From assembly GCA_035771175.1 (NCBI GenBank), contig CM069603.1:23536286-23600285 (forward strand): a stretch of 64,000 nt of DNA. Reading direction: 5' to 3'. Both the position numbers and the translations under genes were made by a program. The stretch is from Paratinospora sagittata. Lineage: Eukaryota > Streptophyta > Magnoliopsida > Ranunculales > Menispermaceae. Numbering within the stretch: position 1 is the first letter of the stretch; each line of letters begins with the position of its first letter. This document shows, one piece after another, positions 9,599 through 19,914 of this stretch. The notes beneath the pieces were generated by a model, which did not search any database, was not told where the DNA came from, and was given only the letters and a program-made list of their open reading frames with translations.

Positions 9599-10443
9599 GT
9601 TATTGATGATATAAACACAATAAGTCAACAATCCTCATCAAGCACATCCAGGACGCTCAATGAGAGATCTCCTGACAGAATGTCGAGAAGGAAGTCAGCA
9701 TAGAGAACGAAGATAATGAAATATCTCAGCTGCTTCAAAAAGAGACAGAGTGCACAAGTCGAGGACTTTGTAGTACCTTGAGGTAAAAGTCAAAAGTATG
9801 AAAAGGTATAAAAGTCACTCTCATCACTACTATTATTCTTCGAACATATATTTATCAGTGATTATTAAAAATAAATGATTATCTTTAATCATGCGATGCT
9901 TAAGAATGCGTAAATGCTTTTGCTCATGATTAAATTCTTGGCGTTTGGTTAATGTGATATAAATTGTGATATTGATTATTCAACCATACAATACTTAAGT
10001 TTAAGTGGTCAAAATTGATTAACAATAGCGTTTAAGTGACCGCAAGCAAACTGACAACGAATGAGAATGTTAATGTGCCCAATGACTTTAGTCGATCAAA
10101 AACGCTATTTATAAGAAGGACGATGATCGATCGCCAACGTTAGATAAATTAAACCGCCCTTAGATACTAGTTTGCAACACGTGTGAGTGTGTGTCAGGAG
10201 CGAGCTTATCGCTTTAGCATTATAAAATCAATTTTTTAGTGACCTAGCAGTCACTTTCCCTTTTGATGCCCTAGGACGCTCCGACAAAAATTTACTAGGA
10301 ATCGCTCCAAGAGTTACTGCTGAATCTTCATTTTTAACCTTTGCTAAATCTTGATCTCTATTCATTTTTTAATCTTTTGATTCCTATTGTATCAGTTTCT
10401 GCCTTGTTGCCTCAGTTCTTTATCTCTTTTCATTTGATTTTCA
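9599..10443 (+). other. Non-coding junction between gag and the env-like ORF
   Basis: No protease, integrase or reverse transcriptase remnant is visible, although a complete copia element would carry more than 3 kb of pol here. There is a TATA-like CTATTTATAAG at about 10107-10117, roughly 330 bp before the next ATG, which could serve a separate transcript. The rest is AT-rich and unrecognised. Confidence 0.5.
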
Positions 10444-12304
10444 ATGGTATCCAAACCTGAAAACTTCGCCCCTTTTCTGCAAGAAAGTGAGTTGCTTCAC
10501 CATCATCACCTCCAAATAGGAGTGTGAGAGCGAGAACTGAACCTACTCATGCTGAACTGGCTGAGGCATCCACAACCCCTGTACCCACACCTCCGATTAA
10601 AACTTCACCTGAACCATCTTACCCATCTTCTTTAACCCATAAAACAAAGAAGGGAACCAAATAAAAAAGCTTGCTAGCCGAGTTGTAGTCGATAAATGTT
10701 TTGTCGATTTTGAGTTCTTCATTAAGTCTCACCTAGACATTCTATCTTTGTTCGAGTTCAAAATGGTACCCTAACCTTGTAAGCCAATTCTATTTGAATT
10801 TGGTCGATAAACTGAGCTCTGGACTTGCAAAACAATTTGTGGTAAAGGAAAAATCTGTTTAGATTTCTCCCAGATTTTTCTCTGAAGCTTTTTCTTTGCC
10901 AAGTGATGAAAGTGCCCACATATTTTCATTCACTAAAAATAAAGTCTAGTATCCAGGCTACGGTAACCTCTCTGCTCTTAATCTTGTTTCGAAGAAAAAG
11001 GACCACTCGAGTATCGACAAGAAACTCACGAATCAGTCCTTTGAATTATTCCCTAGAATAATCCACAACATCATTACCCATATCATTTAGCCTAAAACCG
11101 GCAGTAGGGGTAATATAAATGACTTAGATATATTCTTGATCTGGTGTATTTTGGAAAAGAAGAAAGTGAATCTCGCCCACATTTTCATGCATGTTATAGA
11201 TACTGTAGTTAGCAGAGGAGAAAGTCTTCCTTTTGGAATGTACAAATTATTCAAGAATTGTGGAATTGATTTTAGTGGAGAAGTGTGCGAAGAGATCAAC
11301 AGATACAACTGCGTTCGTTCAACCACTGTCAAATTAATGAGATACACTTATGTTTCTACATTGGAGAAATGGTTTCCAATATCAAAAATCTCACTTGAAG
11401 GAGAATCTAGTGGAATAACTAGAGCCATTGGTGAAGATGTCTCAGCAATGGAGAAAGAAGTTACCCAAGCTTCGACTACTCAAGATGAACAGGCTGTGCA
11501 AGAGGAAGTTGCTACCACAGCTGATACTGAGCATGTTTCAATTGACAATGTTGAAGTTGAACATGCAGAGCAAGTTGTTCATGCTGAGAACATCTAATGG
11601 ATGAGGTGATCTAGATTGCTCAGGCTACTGTTGAAGAACAATTAACTGATAATGTTGATGCAATTTTGGAAGATGTTACCAAGGAAAGAGTCAATGCATA
11701 CTCAGAGAAAACCATCTCCAACCCACCATGTCCATTTGACTATCCTGCATCAATGGAACCTCATGACTCAAGACCGGAGTTTGATGGTGAGAAGATTCTT
11801 GAAGAAGAAGAATCTCATTTTATTGAGAAGGAATATGCAAATCAAGAGGGTTATGCGCTTGCAATTATACCCTATCAAGGAGATGAAGCAAAAATGGATA
11901 TCGATGATGAGAACCACTATGAAGAATATCACGAGGCTGTTGTTGATTTTCGCGTAAACGAAGAAATGAAAGATATTAATGAAATGAGTTCGTCTGATCA
12001 AACTTATCATGAATCACCTTCATATCCTTCTACAACAGGCCAAATGATGATTTCTTCAGAGAAGAAGATTTCTGAAGGAAAGTCAGAGAAGATCAGATTT
12101 ATTTCATGTCTCAGCAGATGAACCAATTGAAACAAAATCAGATACAACAAAAAAATGAGATTTTGGCAGAAGTCAGAGCATCTCTGAAGTCACAAGAGAG
12201 AAGTGAAATCAATGAGATGAAAGAATACACCTCTCACCTGATTCAGGCAGCTAAAATGTTAGACAAAATGACACAACAAATGGACAGACAATTAAGTGTC
12301 ATGC
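10444..12304 (+). pseudogene. Retroelement env-like / plant-transposon-domain ORF, 5' part
   Basis: A frame opens MVSKPENFAPFLQ and is broken by stops and frameshifts, but stretches stay readable. About 10500-10670 is Pro/Ser/Thr-rich. About 11100-11350 has the motif series LDIFLIWCI, VNLAHIFMHVI and SLPFGMYKLFKNCGID, which resembles the domain annotated in plants as 'putative plant transposon protein'. About 11400-12100 is acidic (Glu/Asp-rich) and about 12106-12300 is Gln/Lys/Glu-rich and coiled-coil-like. The frame is cut at 12304 by the chromovirus and resumes at 22805. An env-like role is inferred from its place 3' of gag in a SIRE-like element. Confidence 0.55.
12300..12304 (+). repeat. 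Left target-site duplication of chromovirus A
   Basis: CATGC directly before the 5' LTR. The same five bases follow the 3' LTR at 22800-22804. Confidence 0.85.
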
Positions 12305-14980
12305 TGTGATGCCCCGAAAATTATTTCATCTAGCCCATAACCCAATTGCACTTTGCCCAAACTCTATGTGTTGCCTTGATATGGTTAGTGTTTGTTTGAT
12401 GGTTGTTTAATGTTTGTATAGTTGATGCTTGATAATGTATATAAATATGTGTATTATAAATTGTATATTGGTCATGTTAAATTAAAGTATAATGCATATG
12501 TTATTATTTATGCATGGGTCCATTAAACCATGAATTGATATGGGTTAGGATTGATTGAATAAAAAGATAAATGAGAATGAAAATTTGGTGTATTAAACGG
12601 ATTGGACATTTAAAATACATGGAAGCATAAGATTGGTTAAAGTACATGTGGTTGGTATGGGTAGTATGTGACCAACACATGTGAAGGTTGGTGCATGAAA
12701 GTGGACAAGTGTCCCATGCCCACTTCTCTTCTCCAAGAATGTGCAAGAAAGTGAGGTGAGTGGAGGGAATCCAAGAATGTGCTAGAAAGTGAGGTGAGTG
12801 GAGAGAAAGGAAAAAAATAAAAGAGAAGAAGAGAAAGGAAAGAAGAAGAGAAAGAAAGAGGAAGTTGCAGGAGGAAAATCTCTGCGACGTTTTCATCAAA
12901 GAGCTGGATCTTCAGGATATATGGTCAGATTAAGCTCAAAGTGCGTCAGCAAGTTCGTAGCTTATAATTCTGCATTCTGAACGGTGGAGATCTTGATTTG
13001 AGGTTTCTTCTAAGAGATCTAACCTCTCAAACCAAGCTGGTCGGAAAGTCTGGATTTCTCCCGCCGTTTCGATCAAACTTATAGATCTCCTCAATCTACC
13101 GTTGGATGGATATTAAATTTGGTTATGTAGTTTACAACTACTATTTCTACATTCTGCACGGTGAAGATGTTTATGAGGTACGTATGTTGTGTGATATAGT
13201 TATCTGAGTTTGAGTATTTGCAGCAGGAAAGGAGAAATTGTCTTATTAGAGACTTGTTCATGAAAGATACTTATCGTTTCGGTCCACCGTTGGATTAGGC
13301 TGATATTTGGACAGAAGGTCATTTTCTTCGAATACTTCAATTTGTACGGTTGATTTTGTGATTACATATTTCTGTTGGAAGATTGATACATCTGAACAGA
13401 ATATTCAATGAAGAATTGGTAGGGTTGCTTGTATTAGACCCAAATTTAGAATATGAACTTAGACCTTTCCAAATAGCTTGCATGTCAACTATGTTGACCT
13501 AGTTGCTATTGTTGATGAATCCATGATGCAAAATTAGTGATATACATGGCTGAACATGGTGACCTAGTGTAAATCGACAATATGGCCTAAGTATGGAAAA
13601 TTTCATATTTTAGGGCTTTTGATGCTTTTGGCCTAGAATCATTGAATTGATGCAACTTATGTTTAATTAAGCATGATTAGGGTTGATTATGCTACTGATT
13701 TGGTGGTTGTGACCATATCATGGGTTAGGCCTACTTGTGATCAAATGACCCAATTTGGGCATGTCTATGCCTAAGGAATTGAAAATTAGTATTTTTGATT
13801 AATAGAATGGTTTATGTATGAGAACTATGCATTAGAGGCCTAAGTCATGTGATTTGAGTTGAATGATGGGATTAGATGGGATTTAGGCCTATTGTCTATA
13901 TGTGGGCTGATTTAGGGTTGATGTGTAATGTCTATGTGATTGATCATAGAAATTGATGTATGGTAGGATATTGATGTATGTTTCAGGATCTTGATTGGGT
14001 TGATTCGGTTTGGTGGTCGTGTGTGGTTAAAAATACTCTCGCGAGGTTTGGTTGTGAGTAGACTTCATTTATGATTATATCTTTTATGTCATCATATCAC
14101 TTATATATATTGTATGTTGAAAGCATGAATGTGTTCTAATGTTTTGAATGGGCCCATCTATCTGGCTAATAGGGGGACGTAACCTTGTCATAGGAGGGTT
14201 TTAGGAAAGGAAATGATTGGGGTCAACGGTACGGTGAAATAGACGTGCACTAGTAACCCAATGCATGTGGAATGTGGATCCAAATTGATAAGCTTTTACT
14301 TGCATCGAACTTATTATAAATGCTTGACATCTATATGTTATGAGCTTTTAATCATGCTACACATTGACATGCATACATGATATTTATTGATGAGTATTGA
14401 GAGCATATTCGAATTCTATTCACTGGGCACTGTTGGCTCACCCTCATTTTCCTCTTTCAGGTCCTTCTGTCCCGAATAAGGGCAAAGGAGTAGTCATATC
14501 TTGAGGGCCTTGCCTGCGAGAGAATTCAAGGCCTCGATGTGAGTTGAGAAGCGTTTTGATTGAACTGTGTTTTTAATTATGAAGTATTATATTTTGGATT
14601 ATGTAATTATAACACTTACCACATTGTAGTATGGGTGAGTTACGACTTGTTAGATAGACCATGTGGGCATATGACGGTTTTTATTTGTACCCACAATTTT
14701 GGACTTTATGTGTATGTCAATTTTAATGGACTGTAGGGATTATGATTTTATTTATGGTTCATTTTTATGGATTATCTCTTGTCTTTGATGATTAATACGG
14801 TGGGTAGTTTTGTTTAGTACCTTTTGATATTATGTCGTTGTTTGAGATAAGGCTCGTACGGTCTCAACTACCTCACGGGAGTTGGGGAGTGGTCGGAGAT
14901 GCCTACGCAGGGCGTCCCACCCCAGCATTCCGCACGCCATTCCCTACGGGGTTGGTTGTCCAGGGTGAGGGGTCGCCACA
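12305..14980 (+). repeat. 5' LTR of chromovirus A
   Basis: Begins TGTGATGCCCCGAAAATT and ends GGGGTCGCCACA; 2,676 bp. It carries a GA-rich tract at 12800-12865, a TATATAAA at 12438-12445 that might be a core promoter, and the Tekay-type U5 block CACTGGGCACTGTTGGCTCA near 14420. It lacks a 36-bp segment near 14145 and one 177-bp unit that are present in the 3' LTR. Confidence 0.9.
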
Positions 14981-14982
14981 GT

Positions 14983-14995
14983 TGGTATCAGAGCC
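14983..14995 (+). promoter_or_regulatory. Primer-binding site of chromovirus A
   Basis: TGGTATCAGAGCC, two bases after the 5' LTR, is an exact match to the initiator tRNA-Met complement used by Tekay-type elements. Confidence 0.9.
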
Positions 14996-15206
14996 TGATT
15001 TTACTAGGTTTGGTCTATGTATTGGACTTAGATGACTTTGACCTAGGAATTGGGTGAGAAATTTAGGTGATTAAAAAGCTTAAAGGAACTAACTTAAAAG
15101 CCTTACTATCATATTTTCTGCGTGTATTATATGATATGGGTAGTTATGAGGCTTTGTTAATGTTTTAAATGTGTGATGGTTGCTCGTATTTCTACTTCTC
15201 AGTGTC

Positions 15207-16425
15207 ATGAGAAGGAGCGAGAGATTGGGACAGCCACGCACAGGGCCATCCGATGATGACCGGATGGGGAGGATGGAGGAGATCATTCAGGCACAGGGCC
15301 GCTTGATGGCAGCCCAGACTTCACAGATACAGGCGTTAGTGTAGCAGGTTGAGGCTATTGCTCGACAGTCACCTCAAACAATACCTCAGGAGGCGGGCAC
15401 TAGTGGGGCCGAAGCTAGTGGAGCTGCAGGGGCAGCAGGACCTCAAATGGCAGTACCTCAGCCTATGCCTACGCCTGCTCCTATTGTTGTGGAGAACCCC
15501 ACTGATCGGCGGATCAAACTGCTAGAGAAGTTCATGAAGCTAAAGCCTAAGGAATTCACTGGTGGGGTTGACTTGAAGAAGGCCGAAGATTGGCTGAAGA
15601 ATGTCGAGAAGATCAGTCGCTCCTTAGAGCTTGATGAGGAGTCTCAGGTCCTATGTGCTGCTCACACACTGGAGAGTGATGCAGAGGACTGGTGGCTTTC
15701 AGTGTTGGATACACAGGGGCCAGTGAAGAGTTGGGACACCTTCAAACGGTTGTTCTTACAGGCTTACGTTCCAGAGACTGAGAGACAAGCTAAGCAACTC
15801 GAGTTTTTGAATCTCGCACATGGCACCATGTCAGTCAGGGAGTACGAGCTCAGGTTTAGGCCTCGCAGTTTATGCCCCTGGGTTAGTTCAGACGCCGAGT
15901 GACAAGATTATGAGGTTTTCTTTGAACCTAAGGCCTGCGATTCGACAGGCCTTGTCTGTGACGAAGATGACTGATTTTACCCCAGTGGTCCAGAGGGCCA
16001 AACAGTATGAGTTGGATGAGTGGGTTGATGGTATGTCTACACGAGCAGCTTCAGGTGAACCGACTTCACAAGCAGAGTCTGGGGGACAGTTCCAGACTCC
16101 GTGGAAGAAGGGAAGATGGAAAGGAAGAGAAATTTTTTTTGGAAAAGCACAGTCTGATGGTGCTCAGAGTAAGGCATCCCAGGTTCAGACTGGTATGATG
16201 GCCTCACCAGTGGTTTCCTCTCCTGTCCCGATTCCTATTCAGGCACCGAGTGCACCGAGACCCCCATTCCCACAGACTGCTGGTCGAGGCAGAGGTAGAG
16301 GCCGAGGAAGTTATGTGACGACATCTCAGACTGGGCCATTTGCGCCCAGGGCTCGGTTCTTATGTTTTCAATGTGGGCAGGCTGGGCATAGGAAGTTCGA
16401 GTGTCCGAATTTTCAGAGAGCTTAG
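15207..16425 (+). pseudogene. Gag of chromovirus A, broken
   Basis: The ATG at 15207 opens the gag frame (MRRSERLGQPRTGPSD). A TAG at 15342-15344 interrupts it. The frame resumes through the retrotransposon gag core (KLKPKEFTGGVD, AEDWWLSVLDT, FKRLFLQAYVP) and a frameshift near 15870 moves it to the next phase. There it continues through a Gly/Arg-rich stretch (GRGRGRGRG) to a zinc knuckle CFQCGQAGHRKFEC (CX2CX4HX4C). A TAG at 16423-16425 separates it from protease in the same phase; in chromoviruses gag and pol normally form one frame, so this is likely a third lesion. It encodes the capsid and nucleocapsid. Confidence 0.88.
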
Positions 16426-17887
16426 CGATTTGTGCAGCAGTCCAGTGCCAGAGAGACAGCGAAGGAAGCTACTGAGCCAGACCCGAAAGCATCCAGGACT
16501 TTGGTGGAAGGTACTCTTATTATTTGTGGTACTTCTACGCATGTATTATTTGATGCTGGGTCTACATTATCATTCATATCTGGACGTATGGTAGATAGTT
16601 TGCATTTGACTCCCATTAGGGCTAGTACATGGTTAGTGGTGAGTACTGTAGCTGGGGAGAGGATCTACCCGAACATGATTTGTAGCCAGTGTGTGGTTCA
16701 GATTGGTGATGTTGAGATGCCTATTGACATTCGAGTCCTAGAGCTTTTAGAGTTTGATGCAATTCTAGGGATGGATTGGCTCGCGGCCTATCATGCAGTT
16801 GTCGACTGTTTCGCAAAGAGAATCATTTTTCAGGTCCCCGGACACCCAGTGTTTACACTACAGGGTAGAGCTTCAGACCAGACAGTCACAAGGGGTAGAT
16901 TTGTGACTGATGGAGATAGGGAGATTTTGGCTGGGTTAGTGCCTGATGAGGAAGAGACTAGTGAGGTGATACTTGAGGATATTGCCATTGTTAGGGACTT
17001 TCCAGATGTGTTCCCTGTGGATCTTCCAGGATTACCACCGAAGCGAGAGATCGATTTCATTATTGAACTAGTCCCTGGCACGAAGCCTATCTCTATGGCA
17101 CCATATAGAGTGGCGCCAGCCGAGTTGAGAGAGTTGCAGAAACAGCTCGAGGAGTTATTGGCTAAGGGCTTTATTTGCCAGAGCGGGTCACCCTGGGGAG
17201 CTCCAGTTCTTTTTGTGAAAAAGAAAGATGGGAGCTTGCGGTTGTGCATCGACTATCGCCAATTGAACAGGGTGACCATCAAGAACAAATATCCTCTCCC
17301 AAGGATTAATGACTTGTTTGATCAGTTGAGGGGAGCGAGGTATTTTTCAAAGATTGATTTGCGCTCCGGGTATCATCAGTTGAGGATCAGGGAGGAAGAT
17401 GTGCCTAAGACAGCATTCAGAACCCGCAATGGACATTATAAGTTCCTTGTGATGCCATTTGGTGTGACTAATGCACCGGCGATGTTCATGGACCTGATGT
17501 AGAGGGTCTTTAGGCAGTATCTGGATAAGTTTGTCATCGTCTTCATTGATGACATATTGGTGTATTCCAAGACTCGGGCTGAGCATGAGGAACACCTTAG
17601 AGTGACCTTGCAAACTATGAGAGAGCATAGGCTATATGCAAAGCTGAGCAAGTGCGAGTTTTGGATCACCGAAGTGAAGTTCTTAAGTCATGTGGTGAGT
17701 TCTGAGGGGATTTCAGTTGATCCATCTAAGGTTGAAGCCATTATCAGTTGGCCTGGGCCTACCACAGTGACCGAGATCAGAAGCTTTCTTGGGTTAGCTG
17801 GTTACTATAGGAGATTCGTTCAGGGATTCTCCAAGATAGCTACGCCTATGACTAGGCTCACCCAGAAAGAGGGAGAATGCATTTTTA
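16426..17887 (+). pseudogene. Protease and reverse transcriptase of chromovirus A
   Basis: Protease: [12 protein letters not shown] (D-A-G active site intact) followed by [12 protein letters not shown]: the core begins near [15 protein letters not shown], with the conserved [32 protein letters not shown] and catalytic [10 protein letters not shown] blocks. A TAG at 17500-17502 falls in MDLM*RVF, where relatives have Asn or His, and the same phase continues after it. Near 17875 about 28 bp are missing compared with copy B, which shifts the frame before RNase H. The sequence is well preserved apart from these lesions. Confidence 0.9.
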
Positions 17888-19903
17888 GTGCTGAAGAAAA
17901 GATTGACAACTACGCCAGTGTTGATTTTGCCAGAGCCTGATCAGGAGTTGGTTATCTATACCGATGCCTCTCGCATCGGCTTGGGTTGCGTGTTGATGCA
18001 GAAGGATAGGGTCATTGCTTATGCATCGAGGCAGTTGAAGGTACATAAAAAGAACTACCCTGCTCATGACTTAGAACTGGCCGCAGTGGTTTTTGCTTTG
18101 AAGATTTGGAGGCATTATCTCTATGGTGAGAGATTCACTTTGTATTCTGACCATAAGAGCCTCAAGTACTTGCTCTCTCAGAAAGAATTGAACATGAGGC
18201 AGAGAAGGGGGTTAGAGCTCCTCAAATACTATGATTTTACATTGGAATACCACCCAGGTAAAGCCAATGTAGTGGCTGATGCGTTGAGCAGGAAGCAGGT
18301 AGAGACAGTTATGGTAGCACGCCAGATGTCTCACGAGTGGAGACTACTTGAGGCGGCTACGGTTATGAGTATATGTGCTACCCCTTCAGATCAGATTGTG
18401 ATGTGTGCTCAAAAGAGAGCTCAGCCTACACAAGTCCAGGAGGTAATTGACCAACAAAGACTTGACGTTGATCATGAGATGTACAAGTCTTGGGCTGAGA
18501 ACAGTGATTTTACTGATTGGCACTTGTCATCTGATGGTGCCTTGAGATTTAGGGGACATTTATGGGTTCCCGCAGATCCACGACTCAGACAGAGTTTTCT
18601 CCAAGAGGCTCACAGATCTCATTATGCTATTCATCCTGACGGAACCAAGATGTATCATGATATGAAAAGAATGTATTGCTGGCCCGACATGAAGAGAGAG
18701 ATAGCTCAGTTCATTCAGAGGTGTGAGATCTGTCAGAGAGTCAAAGCTGAGCATCAGAGGCCTAGAGGGCAGATGCAACCGCTTGCCATTCCTGAGTGGA
18801 AATGGGAACACGTCACTATGGACTTTGTTGTGGGATTACCCAACACCCCGAGGAGACATAATGTTGTTTGGGTTATTATTGATCGCTTGACCAAGTCAGC
18901 TCACTTTCTACAGGTGAACACTAGGGATTCTATGGACAAACTGAGCAGACTCTATATGCGAGAGATAGTCAGATTACATGGAGTGCCAGTTTCGATTGTG
19001 TCAGATAGGGATCCGAGGTTTACATCGGTATTCTGGCAGGGGTTGCAGAGGCAGCTCGACACTAGACTAGATCTCAGTACCGCTTTTCACCCCCAGACGG
19101 ATGGCCAGTTTGAGAGGTTGATATCGATTTTAGAGGATATGCTTCGAGCTTGTGTCCTTGAGTCCAGTGGTAACTGGGAGGAGTACATACATCTGTGTGA
19201 GTTCGCGTACAACAACAGCTATCAGTCCAGTATTGGCATGGCTCTTTTTGAGGCATTGTATGGTCGACCCTGTAGATCTCCGATCTATTGGACGGAGGTA
19301 GGGGATGTTGCGGTGATGGGCCCAGAGTTTGTACATGAACACACAGAGAAGATTAAGAGGATCAAGCATAATATGAAGGTAGCCCAAAATAGGCAGAAGA
19401 GTTACACTGATGCCAAGCGGAAGACCGTAGAGTTCGAGGTGGGTGACCAAGTTTTATTGAAGGTCTAACCTCAGAAGGGCCAAACTAGATTTGGGATGAA
19501 AGGCAAGCTCGTTCCGAGATTTATTGGGCCGTTCGAGGTTTTAGAACGAATTGGCCCCGTCGCTTACCGATTAGCCTTGCCACCTCAGTTAGCAGCAGTC
19601 CACAATGTCTTTCATGTGTCAATGTTGAGAGTGTACAAGAGTGATTTTGATCACGTCTTGGACTGGAGGAACATTGAACTGAGGCAGAATGAGACTTATG
19701 ATGATGAACCTATTCAGATACTTGACCGAAAGGTCCAGAAGTTACGTAACCGCGAGATTCCGATGGTTAAGGTGAGATGGCAGTTCCATGGCGAGGAGCA
19801 GGTTACTTGGGAGCGTGAGGACAACATGATGGAGCACTTTGCCGAGTTCATGGGCTTAGGTAATTTCTTAACCTTAAAACTTCGAGGACGAAGTTCATTC
19901 TAA
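17888..19903 (+). pseudogene. RNase H, integrase and chromodomain of chromovirus A
   Basis: RNase [35 protein letters not shown] and a final NVVADALSR. Integrase: zinc-binding HX4H (HRSHYAIH) and CEICQ, catalytic Asp in MDFVVGLP, Asp in VSDRDPRF and Glu in ILEDMLRA, all present. A TAA at 19466-19468 replaces the Ser codon kept by copy B (33838). Past it the same frame carries the integrase C-terminus ([20 protein letters not shown]) and a chromodomain-like end ([19 protein letters not shown]), which in chromoviruses is thought to guide integration to heterochromatin. About 670 codons in one phase with one stop. Confidence 0.9.
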
Positions 19904-19914
19904 GGTGGGTGTGA
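19902..19914 (+). promoter_or_regulatory. Polypurine tract of chromovirus A
   Basis: AAGGTGGGTGTGA immediately before the 3' LTR, the expected start site of plus-strand DNA synthesis. The same motif precedes the LTR of copy B at 34288. Confidence 0.8.

Noticed and set aside
12798..12980. Lys/Glu-rich small ORF in the 5' LTR of chromovirus A
   Set aside because: It is translation of a GA-rich tract; the 3' LTR copy has the same tract without a conserved product.
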